This document shows positions 7,044 to 14,371 of a DNA stretch of 19,681 nt, piece after piece. The position numbers and the translations under genes are program-made. The first letter of the stretch is position 1. Each line of letters opens with the position of its first letter. The notes under the pieces were generated by a model. It searched no databases. It had not been told where the DNA came from and was given only the letters and a program-made list of their open reading frames with translations. The stretch lies in the NCBI GenBank assembly GCA_036278835.1, contig DASUKH010000023.1, positions 1 to 19,681 of the forward strand, read 5' to 3'. Source of the stretch: DATARH01 sp036278835 (lineage in GTDB: Bacteria > Pseudomonadota > Alphaproteobacteria > ATCC43930 > CGMCC-115725).

Positions 7044-8492
7044 ATGGGCAAGCCGACCGGATTTCTTGAGGTCGAGCGGGTTGACCGCGGCTATGACAAG
7101 CCGGCGGTGCGGCGGGGCAGCTGGAAGGAATTTGTTCGCCCGCTGACCGAGCCGGCGCTGCGCGAACAGGCGTCGCGCTGCATGGATTGCGGCATCCCGT
7201 TCTGCCATCAGGGCTGCCCGGTCAACAACCTGATCCCGAACTGGAATGACCTCGTCTATCGCGACCAGTGGCGGCAGGCGCTGGTGGCGCTGCACTCGAC
7301 CAACAATTTCCCGGAATTCACCGGCCGCATCTGCCCGGCGCCGTGCGAGGCGTCGTGTACTCTGAACATCGAGGACAACCCGGTCACCATCAAGACGATC
7401 GAGTGCGCGATCGTCGATCGCGGCTGGGACGAGGGCTGGATCGGGCCGCTGGCGCCGGCGCGGCGCACCGGCCGGCGGGTCGCGGTCATCGGCTCGGGGC
7501 CGGCCGGCATGGCCTGCGCCCAGCAACTGGCGCGCGCCGGCCACAACGTCACCCTCTACGAGAAGGCCGACCGCATCGGCGGGCTGCTGCGCTACGGCAT
7601 CCCCGATTTCAAGATGGAGAAGCGCCTCATCGATCGCCGCATGGCGCAGATGGCGGCGGAGGGCGTGGAATTCCGCACCGCATGCGAGGTCGGCGCCGAT
7701 ATCGCCGTGGCCGACCTGCTGGCGGAATACGATGCGCTGGCGCTGACCGGCGGGGCGGAGCTGCCGCGCGACCTCGACGTGCCCGGCCGCGGTCTCGACG
7801 GCATCCATTTCGCAATGGATTTCCTGCCGCAGCAGAATAAGCGCAATGCCGGCGACGACGAGGCGAAGGCGGCGCCGCACGGCACGATCAGCGCCGCCGG
7901 CAAGCACGTCCTGGTGATCGGCGGCGGCGATACCGGCTCCGATTGCATCGGCACCTCGACCCGCCAGGGGGCGGCCTCGATCACCCAGCTTGAAATCCTG
8001 CCGAAGCCACCCGAACACGAGGACAAGGCGCTGACCTGGCCGGACTGGCCGCTGAAACTTCGCACCTCCTCGTCGCAGGAAGAGGGCTGCGAGCGCGATT
8101 GGGCGGTGCTGACGAAGCGCGCGGTCGGCCGCGATGGCCGGGTCGAGGCGCTCGAATGCGTCCGGGTCGAGTGGCGCCAGGCAGACGGCCGTTCGGCCAT
8201 CGAGGAGGTTCCCGACAGCGGCTTCCGCCTGAAGGCGGATCTTGTTCTGCTGGCGATGGGTTTCCTCGGGCCGCGGCGCGAGGGTCTGATCGAGCAGGCC
8301 GGGGTCAAGCTCGATCCGCGCGGCAACGTCGCGGCCAACACAATCGATTACCGGACCTCGGTGCCGAAGATTTTTGCCGCCGGCGACCTGCGGCGCGGCC
8401 AGTCGCTCGTGGTTTGGGCGATCCGTGAGGGGCGGCAATGCGCCCGCGCCATCGATCAATTCCTGATGGGGACGAGCACGCTGCCGCGGTAG
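7044..8492 (+). CDS. gltD: glutamate synthase (NADPH) small subunit
   Basis: A 482-residue flavoprotein that takes electrons from NADPH through FAD and iron-sulfur clusters to the FMN of GltB. The N-terminal ferredoxin-like part holds two cysteine groups for 4Fe-4S clusters: Cys46, Cys49, Cys54 and Cys58 in SRCMDCGIPFCHQGCP, and Cys97, Cys101 and Cys105 in GRICPAPCEASC. The FAD-binding GSGPAG motif is at 150-155, followed by YEKADRIGGLLRYGIPDFK. The NADPH-binding GGGDTG motif is at 293-298. The C-terminal FAD contact is IFAAGDLRRGQSLVVWAI. Length and all motifs fit the family. Start ATG 7044 has AGGGG five bases upstream. It is separated from gltB by about 1046 bases containing cspA, a terminator, rpsU and a small gene, so it is probably transcribed from its own promoter. 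It converges on the proline-rich gene with a 24-base gap. Confidence 0.97.
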   Translation: MGKPTGFLEVERVDRGYDKPAVRRGSWKEFVRPLTEPALREQASRCMDCGIPFCHQGCPVNNLIPNWNDLVYRDQWRQALVALHSTNNFPEFTGRICPAPCEASCTLNIEDNPVTIKTIECAIVDRGWDEGWIGPLAPARRTGRRVAVIGSGPAGMACAQQLARAGHNVTLYEKADRIGGLLRYGIPDFKMEKRLIDRRMAQMAAEGVEFRTACEVGADIAVADLLAEYDALALTGGAELPRDLDVPGRGLDGIHFAMDFLPQQNKRNAGDDEAKAAPHGTISAAGKHVLVIGGGDTGSDCIGTSTRQGAASITQLEILPKPPEHEDKALTWPDWPLKLRTSSSQEEGCERDWAVLTKRAVGRDGRVEALECVRVEWRQADGRSAIEEVPDSGFRLKADLVLLAMGFLGPRREGLIEQAGVKLDPRGNVAANTIDYRTSVPKIFAAGDLRRGQSLVVWAIREGRQCARAIDQFLMGTSTLPR

Positions 8493-8516
8493 GCCGGCTC
8501 CGGGTTGCCCGCCCGC

Positions 8517-9005
8517 TCAATAGGGCGGTGGGCCATAAGCCCAGGGCGGCGGCGGATAGCCGCGCGGAGGGTAGGGCGGATAGCCCGGCGGGGGATAAAG
8601 GCCCGGACCCGAATAGGCGGGCGGTCCATAGGCCGGCGGGCCGTACGAGCCGTAGGGCGGAGCCGCCGGCTCCGCATTGATGGCGGCCAGTTCCTGGGCA
8701 TTCAGCTGGTTGGCGATATCGTCCGAACTGCCGCGCGGGTGCACCGCCGCATAACGGTCGATGTGGACACGGGCCGTCCGGCGGTGCGGACGGGGCGGTA
8801 CGGAGGCGGCGCTCTTCGCCGCTGTGGCGGGAGCGCCGGCCGGTGCGGGCACCGTCACCGCCGGAGCCGGAGTGCCGGGCGGTGCAGCAGCGGTGGCGGC
8901 GGGCGACCTGGCGGGCGCCGATGGGCTGAGCGGGGCCTGCGCCCAGGCAGGTGCCGCAGACGCCAACAGGGCGGCGACGGCGATGCCGGAGATCGGGTTC
9001 ATCAT
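8517..9005 (-). CDS. secreted Pro/Tyr/Gly-rich hypothetical protein
   Basis: A 162-residue protein with a signal peptide (MMNPISGIAVAALLASAAPA, probable cleavage after AWA at residue 22). An Ala/Pro/Thr-rich linker comes next, then a short more conserved-looking core, RVHIDRYAAVHPRGSSDDIA followed by NQLNAQELAAIN. The last third is a low-complexity run of Pro, Tyr and Gly with repeats such as GPPAYGPPAYSGPG, PPPGYPPYPPRGYPPPP and a terminal YGPPPY. The product is expected in the periplasm or envelope. The frame is open to ATG 9017, but a GAGG stretch sits six bases before ATG 9005, favouring the shorter form. No enzymatic domain is recognisable. It lies downstream of the FtsH-family gene with about 95 bases between and may be independent of it. 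Confidence 0.65.
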   Translation of the reverse strand: MMNPISGIAVAALLASAAPAWAQAPLSPSAPARSPAATAAAPPGTPAPAVTVPAPAGAPATAAKSAASVPPRPHRRTARVHIDRYAAVHPRGSSDDIANQLNAQELAAINAEPAAPPYGSYGPPAYGPPAYSGPGLYPPPGYPPYPPRGYPPPPWAYGPPPY

Positions 9006-9100
9006 CAGGGACCTCATCGCGCGGGGATCGGGTTGGCATTCCGCGGCTCGGTTGAGAACGTTCGATCGCCAACAATGATCCCGCCGTCCGCCGGAGGGCG

Positions 9101-10933
9101 CTATTCGGCGGCGGCCGGCTCCTTGATCAGTTCGGCGAGGTCGCTCTCGTCCAGGGTTTCGTGCTCGAGCAATAGCTGGGCGCCGCGTTCGAGCCGATCG
9201 CGTTGCGCCCGCAGCAGGTTGACCGTGCGGCGGAATGCCTCGTCCACGATTTCCTTGACCGCAGTATCGATTTCGCGCGCGGTCGCCTCGCTGTAGCTGC
9301 GCTCCTGGAATGGCATCGGCATCTGCTCGTTGCCGCCGAGAAAGGTGTGCGAGGTCTTCTCGTAAGTGACCGGGCCGAGCTCCTTCGACATGCCGTAGCG
9401 GGTGACGACGCTGCGCGCGATGTCAGTGACCTTGGCGAGGTCGTCGGCGGCGCCGGTCGACCATTCGCCGAACACGATATGCTCGGCGGCGCGCCCGCCG
9501 AGCAGCACCGCCATTTTGTTATCGAGTTCCTGGCGGGTCATCAGGAAGCGGTCCTCGGTCGGCCGCTGGATCGTATAGCCGAGTGAGCCGATGCCGCGCG
9601 GGATGATCGACACCTTGTGCACCCGGTCGCTGCCGGGCAACGACAGGGCGGTCAGCGCGTGCCCCATCTCATGATGGGCGACCACCTCGCGCTCGTGGGG
9701 GTTGAGCAGCCGGTTGCGCTTTTCGAGGCCGGCCACGATCCGTTCCATCGCTGCGGTGAAATCCGCGAGGGTCACGGCGTCGGCGCCGCGCCGCGTCGCC
9801 ATCAGCGCAGCCTCGTTGACCAAATTGGCGAGATCGGCACCGGTGAAGCCGGGGGTCAGCTCCGCCACGATCTTGAGATTTATTTCGGGGCTCAGGTGAA
9901 TCTTGCGGCTGTGGACCTGCAGGATTTGCAACCGGCCGTCCTTGTCCGGCCGGTCTACCAGCACCTGACGGTCGAAGCGCCCGGCGCGCAGCAGCGCCGG
10001 ATCGAGCACCTCCGGCCGGTTGGTCGCGGCCAGCAGGATCATGCCGGTGCGCGGGTCGAAGCCGTCCAGTTCCGAGAGCAGCTGGTTGAGCGTCTGCTCC
10101 TTCTCGTCGTGCCCGCCGAATTGGGGATAGGCGCCGCGAGCGCGGCCGAGCGCATCCAGTTCGTCGATGAAGACAATGCACGGCGCCTTCTCGTGCGCCT
10201 GCTTGAACAGGTCGCGCACCCGCGCAGCGCCGACCCCGACAAACATCTCGACGAACTCGGAACCGTTGATCGCGAAAAACGGCACGCCGGCTTCGCCCGC
10301 CACGGCGCGCGCCAACAGGGTTTTGCCGGTGCCGGGCGGCCCGACCAGCAATACCCCTTTCGGCATTCGGCCGCCGAGCCGGCCGTAACGCGCCGGATCC
10401 TTGAGGAAGGAAACGATTTCCTGCAATTCGGCCTTGGCCTCGTCCACCCCGGCGACGTCGGCGAACGTCGTCTTGGTGTCGCGTTCCATGTAAATTTTGG
10501 CCTTGCTCTTGCCGACCGCCATCAGGCCGCCGCCCTGCTGCGCCGCCATGCGGCGGTACATCCAGTACCAGATGCCCATGAACAGCGCGACCGGGATGAT
10601 CCACGACAGCAGATCCCGCCAAAAGTTGCTCTCGATGTGGCCGGAAAACTTCACATTGTATTTCTCAAGCTGGCCGGCGATTTCCGGCGCGACGCGGGTG
10701 GTAATGAAGTCGGTGTAGCCTTGCGCGTCGGGCTTTTTGTATTTGCCCTGGACATAGTTGCCGCTGACCCTGACCGAGTCGATCTTGCCGGCGCGCAACT
10801 CCTGCTGGAACTCGCTGTAGGGGACGTTCTCGACCTTTGTGTAGGAGGCGAATACCGCCTGGATGATCAGGATGGCGACGATCGCCGCGATCCAGTACCA
10901 GGTGTGATATTGCGTCTCTTTTTTCATCGGCAT
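9101..10933 (-). CDS. ftsH: ATP-dependent zinc metalloprotease, FtsH family (paralogue-type)
   Basis: A membrane-anchored AAA+ protease that extracts and degrades membrane and short-lived proteins. Numbering from the longest frame (GTG 10963, 620 residues): first membrane helix about 22-40, periplasmic FtsH-extracellular domain about 44-115, second helix about 118-137, Walker A GPPGTGKT (208-215), Walker B IVFIDELD (263-270), second region of homology NRPEVLDPALLRAGRFDR (315-332), zinc site HEMGH (431-435) and the third ligand region STGAADDLAK with Asp507 or Asp508. All catalytic elements are intact. HEMGH in place of the common HEAGH, and LGYTIQRPTEDRFLMT, suggest a second FtsH form rather than the main housekeeping one (inference). 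I prefer ATG 10933 (610 residues) or 10927; GGGG lies upstream. It sits 102 bases downstream of the two-helix protein gene in the same direction. Confidence 0.95.
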   Translation of the reverse strand: MPMKKETQYHTWYWIAAIVAILIIQAVFASYTKVENVPYSEFQQELRAGKIDSVRVSGNYVQGKYKKPDAQGYTDFITTRVAPEIAGQLEKYNVKFSGHIESNFWRDLLSWIIPVALFMGIWYWMYRRMAAQQGGGLMAVGKSKAKIYMERDTKTTFADVAGVDEAKAELQEIVSFLKDPARYGRLGGRMPKGVLLVGPPGTGKTLLARAVAGEAGVPFFAINGSEFVEMFVGVGAARVRDLFKQAHEKAPCIVFIDELDALGRARGAYPQFGGHDEKEQTLNQLLSELDGFDPRTGMILLAATNRPEVLDPALLRAGRFDRQVLVDRPDKDGRLQILQVHSRKIHLSPEINLKIVAELTPGFTGADLANLVNEAALMATRRGADAVTLADFTAAMERIVAGLEKRNRLLNPHEREVVAHHEMGHALTALSLPGSDRVHKVSIIPRGIGSLGYTIQRPTEDRFLMTRQELDNKMAVLLGGRAAEHIVFGEWSTGAADDLAKVTDIARSVVTRYGMSKELGPVTYEKTSHTFLGGNEQMPMPFQERSYSEATAREIDTAVKEIVDEAFRRTVNLLRAQRDRLERGAQLLLEHETLDESDLAELIKEPAAAE

Positions 10934-11035
10934 CGGGAACCCCGCAAGCGCCGGCCGCAGCACATAAACGTTTGCGGCAAGACGGCCGTCCGGCTTGATC
11001 CGAATGCGCTTAAGCGGTGCCCGCGGCGCCGGCCG

Positions 11036-11281
11036 TCAACGCCCGTCGCCATGCTCATCATAACCATGCCGGGCGCTGATAAACACCAGCGACATCAAAC
11101 CAATCCCGAGCGCGAGCGTCGCCAGCACCCCCAGCAGCATAGCAATCCACCCCGCGGCGCCCATCTCGACGCCGCTGATGCTGTCCCACAGATAGGCCGA
11201 CACCGCGATCACCGCCGCGACGAGCGCCAACGAGACCGCCACCGCAATCACCGTCTGCCGGTTTGGCGAGGATGTCATCAT
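11036..11281 (-). CDS. small two-helix membrane protein coupled to the UdgX-like gene
   Basis: An 81-residue protein starting MMTSSPNRQT. Two hydrophobic segments are evident: about 11-32 (VIAVAVSLALVAAVIAVSAY) and about 45-68 (WIAMLLGVLATLALGIGLMS). They are joined by a short acidic loop DSISGVEMG, with a polar His/Gly/Asp-rich tail ARHGYDEHGDGR. The ATG overlaps the stop codon of the upstream udgX-like gene in an ATGA arrangement (11281-11278), so translation is very likely coupled. No family is recognised. The coupling may only reflect compact packing, but small membrane partners are sometimes functional, and the next gene in the same direction encodes a membrane protease. Confidence 0.75.
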   Translation of the reverse strand: MMTSSPNRQTVIAVAVSLALVAAVIAVSAYLWDSISGVEMGAAGWIAMLLGVLATLALGIGLMSLVFISARHGYDEHGDGR

Positions 11282-11919
11282 TCCTCCAACAGGGAAGCGG
11301 CGACCTTCAGGTCGTCGATAAAGCGCGCCGTTTCGCGATGCCTCGTCTCCTCGTCGGGCGCGCGCAGCAGCGCGGCGGGATGCACGGTGGCGAGCGCGTG
11401 GGGTGCGAAGCGCGAAACGAGCGGCCGGCCGCGCTCGCGCGTCACCCGGAAGGCCCGGCCGAACAGGGCCTGCGCCGCGGTCGCGCCCAGCGCGACGACG
11501 ACCGTCGGCCGCACCGTCGCGAGCTCGGCTTCGAGCCACGGGAAACAGGCGGCGATCTCGACCGAGCCGGGCTTGCTGTGGATGCGCCTTGTGCCGCGCG
11601 ACACCCATTTGAAATGCTTGACCGCGTTGGTGACGTAAACGCGCCCGCGATCGATCCCGGCCGCCGCCATGCAGCGGTCGAGAAGCCGGCCGGCCGGGCC
11701 GATAAAGGGATGGCCGGCGAGGTCCTCGGCATCGCCCGGCTGCTCGCCGACAAACACGATGCCGGCCCGCTGCGGCCCCTCGCCGAACACGGTCTGCGTC
11801 GCGTTTTTGTAAAGATCGCAGCCGGTGCAATCGGCCGCGGCTTCGCGCAACTCGTCCAGGCCGGCGTTCGGCGGGACGAAGGGGGCGGCTGCGGCGGGCG
11901 TGTCAGTATCGGACATCAT
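11278..11919 (-). CDS. udgX: UdgX-type uracil-DNA glycosylase superfamily protein
   Basis: A 213-residue protein related to family 4 uracil-DNA glycosylases. Motif A is GEQPGDAED (58-66), the second conserved stretch is HPFIGPAGRLLDRCMAAAG, and motif B is HPAALLR (180-186). The diagnostic element is the inserted loop VSRGTRRIHSKPG with His114. In characterised UdgX proteins the His of the (K/R)RIH loop becomes covalently linked to the abasic site after uracil removal, so the enzyme traps itself on uracil-containing DNA. Iron-sulfur ligand candidates are Cys31, Cys34 (CTGC) and Cys125 (AACFPWL); the family-4 cysteine in VKC is replaced here by His102 (VKHFK), as I recall in UdgX. Either of two adjacent ATGs (11919 or 11916) may be used; no strong Shine-Dalgarno is visible. 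It is divergent from metY with 126 bases between. Confidence 0.88.
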   Translation of the reverse strand: MMSDTDTPAAAAPFVPPNAGLDELREAAADCTGCDLYKNATQTVFGEGPQRAGIVFVGEQPGDAEDLAGHPFIGPAGRLLDRCMAAAGIDRGRVYVTNAVKHFKWVSRGTRRIHSKPGSVEIAACFPWLEAELATVRPTVVVALGATAAQALFGRAFRVTRERGRPLVSRFAPHALATVHPAALLRAPDEETRHRETARFIDDLKVAASLLEE

Positions 11920-12045
11920 TTGTTTTCAACGCCGGCGGGCTCCGGGATCGATCCGCGCCGGGGCGGGCGGGCCATGCCGGGTTACGCGCCGACGCCGGAC
12001 ATGGCAAAGTGCGCCGCAGCCCAGCTTCCCGCGACGGAGACCGCG

Positions 12046-13341
12046 ATGCCGACAGAGAGCAAACACCCCGAAACGATCGTCCTGCACGCCGGTTATCGCA
12101 GCGACCCGGCCACGAACTCGGTCGCGGTGCCGATCTATCAAACGACAAGCTATCAATTCAACGACACCGGCCACGCCGCCGATCTGTTCGGCCTGAAGCA
12201 GCTGGGCAACATCTATACCCGCATCATGAACCCGACCAACGCGGTGCTCGAAGAGCGGGTCGCCGCGCTCGAAGGCGGGGTCGCCGCCTTGGCTCTCGGA
12301 TCCGGACAGGCGGCCTCGATGTTCTGCGTCAACAATGTCGCCCAGGCCGGCGACAATTTTGTCAGCTCGACCAATCTTTACGGCGGCACCTGGAACCTGT
12401 TTCTCAACACCATGCAGCGCACAATGGGGATCGAGGTGCGCTTTGTCGATCCCTCCGACCCTGAGAATTTCCGTCGCGCGACCGACTCCCGCACCCGCTG
12501 CTACTACGCCGAGACGTTGCCCAACCCGAAGCTCGAAGTGTTCCCGATCGCCCAGGTGGCGAAGATCGGCCGCGACCTCGGGGTGCCGCTGATCGTCGAC
12601 AACACCGCGGCGCCGGTGCTGTGCCGGCCGCTCGACCACGGCGCTGCCGTCGTCATGCACTCGACGACGAAATTTATCGGCGGCCATGGCACCTCGATCG
12701 GCGGCATCGTCGTGGACGGCGGCAATTTCGACTGGGAGAAGCACGCCGACCGCTTCCCGCTGCTGACCCAGCCGGACCCGAGCTATCACGGCGCGGTGTG
12801 GACCGAGGCGGTCAAGCCGATGGGGCCGATTGCCTACATCATCAAGATGCGGGTGACGTTGCTGCGCGACCTCGGCGCCGCGCCGAGCCCGTTCAACTCG
12901 TTCCTGCACATCCAGGGGCTGGAGACCCTGCCGCTGCGGATGCGGGTGCATTGCGCCAATGCGATGGCGGCGGCGCGCTTCCTCGACAGCCACCCGAAGG
13001 TCAGCCGGGTCATCTATCCCGGCTTGATGGAGGGCGAGGCGCGCCACCGCGCCGACGCGCATCTCAAAGGCGGGTATGGCGGCCTGATGGGGTTCGAGCT
13101 GAAGGGCGGCCTCGATGCCGGGCGGCGCTTCATCGATGCGCTCAAGATGTTCTATCACGTCGCCAATATCGGCGACGCGCGCAGCCTCGCGATCCACCCC
13201 GCCTCGACGACGCATTCGCAGCTGTCGCCGGAGGAGCAGCTGCAGACCGGCGTCACCGACGGCTATGTACGCCTGTCGATCGGCATCGAGCACGAGGACG
13301 ACATCATTGCCGATTTGAGACAGGCGCTCGACAAGGCGTGA
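12046..13341 (+). CDS. metY: O-acetylhomoserine sulfhydrylase (aminocarboxypropyltransferase)
   Basis: A 431-residue PLP enzyme of the Cys/Met metabolism family, converting O-acetyl-L-homoserine and sulfide (or methanethiol) to homocysteine (or methionine). Features in order: HPETIVLHAGYRSDPATNSV, PIYQTTSYQF, phosphate-binding YTRIMNPTN (57-65), ALALGSGQAA, TLPNP (158-162), PLP-ring Asp185 in LIVDNTAAP, and Schiff-base Lys209 in HSTTKFIGGHGTSIGG. The C-terminal domain includes ANIGDARSLAIHPASTTHSQ, and the length fits the MetY branch (about 430 residues) rather than the shorter cystathionine synthases. ATG 12046 has GGAGA five bases upstream; an in-frame ATG at 12001 is less likely. No SAM riboswitch was recognised in the 126-base divergent region. 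It stands apart from other methionine genes here. Confidence 0.93.
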   Translation: MPTESKHPETIVLHAGYRSDPATNSVAVPIYQTTSYQFNDTGHAADLFGLKQLGNIYTRIMNPTNAVLEERVAALEGGVAALALGSGQAASMFCVNNVAQAGDNFVSSTNLYGGTWNLFLNTMQRTMGIEVRFVDPSDPENFRRATDSRTRCYYAETLPNPKLEVFPIAQVAKIGRDLGVPLIVDNTAAPVLCRPLDHGAAVVMHSTTKFIGGHGTSIGGIVVDGGNFDWEKHADRFPLLTQPDPSYHGAVWTEAVKPMGPIAYIIKMRVTLLRDLGAAPSPFNSFLHIQGLETLPLRMRVHCANAMAAARFLDSHPKVSRVIYPGLMEGEARHRADAHLKGGYGGLMGFELKGGLDAGRRFIDALKMFYHVANIGDARSLAIHPASTTHSQLSPEEQLQTGVTDGYVRLSIGIEHEDDIIADLRQALDKA

Positions 13342-13360
13342 CGGCCGCCGGGATGCAGGA

Positions 13361-13375
13361 AGCGCGAGGCGCGCT
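13361..13375 (+). terminator. short GC hairpin after metY
   Basis: A perfect six-base stem AGCGCG (13361-13366) / CGCGCT (13370-13375) with a three-base loop lies 20 bases after the metY stop. No T-run follows directly, so it is only a weak terminator candidate. It lies between metY and the TadE-like gene, consistent with a boundary there. Confidence 0.3.
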
Positions 13376-13448
13376 CCGGTAACGATCCCTTAACCCGTGG
13401 CGTGGTACGTCCCCGATCGCAGGCGCGACGCGATTGGGGGTGCCGGCG

Positions 13449-13949
13449 ATGTTCACGGCAATCGAGGGGCGGCGGAACGCGCGGCTGCCATTCTGCCGCT
13501 TCGTCTTCCTTGCGCGAAACACCGGCGGCAATGCGGTCGTGGAATTCGCGCTGGCGGCGCCGGTCCTGGTCGGACTGCTGGTGCCGCTTGCCGATCTCGG
13601 GCTGGCCTATTCGAAGCAGATCCAGGTACAGCAGGCGGCGCAGGCCGGCGCGCAATACGCCGTGTTCCACCCCTGGAACAGCAACTCGCCGACCGCGATC
13701 TCGAGCGTCGTGACCGCGGCCACCGGGCTGTCCGGCATCGCCGCCTCGCCGGCGCCCAGCGAAACCTGCGGCTGCCCAAGCGGCAGCTCGGTCGCCGCCG
13801 CCAATTGCGGCAGCACCTGTTCCGACGGCCAGCCGGCCGGCTATTACGTCACCGTCAATGCCCGCGCCACCTACAGCCCCAGATTGCCCTATTCGGTGCT
13901 GGGCGGGCCGGTGACCCTGACGGCGCAATCGACCGTGCGCGTGCGCTGA
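13449..13949 (+). CDS. TadE-like envelope/pilus-assembly protein (first copy)
   Basis: A 166-residue protein with a short polar N-terminus and then the TadE motif GGNAVVEFALAAPVLVGLLV, in which the conserved Glu (residue 32) lies at the start of a single membrane helix (about 29-53). After it comes the amphipathic stretch SKQIQVQQAAQAGAQYAVFH. The exported part contains four cysteines in CGC and CGSTC and ends YYVTVNARATYSPRLP plus a short beta-rich tail, a pattern typical of these proteins. TadE-like proteins are pseudopilins linked to Flp/Tad pili, normally cleaved by a TadV-type peptidase; none is encoded here. ATG 13449 has GGGGG eight bases upstream; TTG 13434 is a possible longer start. 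It is followed 14 bases later by a second TadE-like gene in the same direction. Confidence 0.85.
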   Translation: MFTAIEGRRNARLPFCRFVFLARNTGGNAVVEFALAAPVLVGLLVPLADLGLAYSKQIQVQQAAQAGAQYAVFHPWNSNSPTAISSVVTAATGLSGIAASPAPSETCGCPSGSSVAAANCGSTCSDGQPAGYYVTVNARATYSPRLPYSVLGGPVTLTAQSTVRVR

Positions 13950-13963
13950 GTGGGGCGGGCCGG

Positions 13964-14371
13964 ATGCTGCAACGCCACCAAAGAAAAGCTGCCGCAACCG
14001 GGGCCGGACCGGGCGCCGGCAGCGCCGGCAATGCCGCGATCGAGTTCGCGCTGACGGCACCGGCGCTGTTCATGTTCCTCTTCGGCATCATCGCGTTCGG
14101 CCGTGCGCTGTGGCTGCAGAACGCGCTCGATTATGCGGTCGCGGCGGCGGCGCGCTGCGCCAGCATCAACCCGACCACGTGCGGCACGGCAGATCAGATC
14201 CGGGCCTACGCCGCCGCCCAGGGTGGCGCCGGATTTTCCGGCTCGGTGTTCTCGGTCAGCTCCCCCGGTTGCGGCACCGCAGTGTCGGCCAGCTATCCGC
14301 TGAGCTTGTCGATCCCGTTCGTGCCGGCCGTTTCTCTGACCCTGACGGCGCAAGCATGCGACCCGAGCTGA
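13964..14371 (+). CDS. TadE-like envelope/pilus-assembly protein (second copy)
   Basis: A 135-residue protein built like its upstream neighbour. The N-terminus is basic and Gly/Ala-rich, then SAGNAAIEFALTAPALFMFL carries the conserved Glu27 at the start of the single membrane helix (about 24-47), followed by RALWLQNALDYAVAAAARCA, the amphipathic continuation. The exported region has four cysteines (residues 65, 73, 103 and 131), probably forming disulfides, and ends in a short beta-rich tail. It lacks the CGC...C pattern of the first copy, so the two are divergent paralogues rather than a recent duplicate. Its stop codon overlaps the start of the TadG-like gene (by one base if ATG 14371 is used, by 16 if ATG 14356), so translation is probably coupled. 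Confidence 0.85.
   Translation: MLQRHQRKAAATGAGPGAGSAGNAAIEFALTAPALFMFLFGIIAFGRALWLQNALDYAVAAAARCASINPTTCGTADQIRAYAAAQGGAGFSGSVFSVSSPGCGTAVSASYPLSLSIPFVPAVSLTLTAQACDPS

Noticed and set aside
10981..11016. Two 10-base palindromes, GACGGCCGTC (10981-10990) and CGCTTAAGCG (11007-11016), upstream of the FtsH-family gene as operator sites
   Set aside because: Short palindromes are frequent in GC-rich DNA; no known regulator motif or promoter boxes accompany them.
9617..11638. Long plus-strand frame opposite the FtsH-family gene and its neighbours
   Set aside because: It runs antisense through intact ftsH, the two-helix gene and part of udgX; the product resembles no family and follows the mirrored codon bias.
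11920..12045. Possible SAM-II riboswitch before metY, suggested by GGCAAAGTGCG near 12003
   Set aside because: The rest of the SAM-II pseudoknot sequence and pairing pattern is not present; the resemblance is limited to a few bases.
11926..13293. Minus-strand frame of 455 codons opposite metY
   Set aside because: Antisense shadow of a clearly coding PLP enzyme gene.
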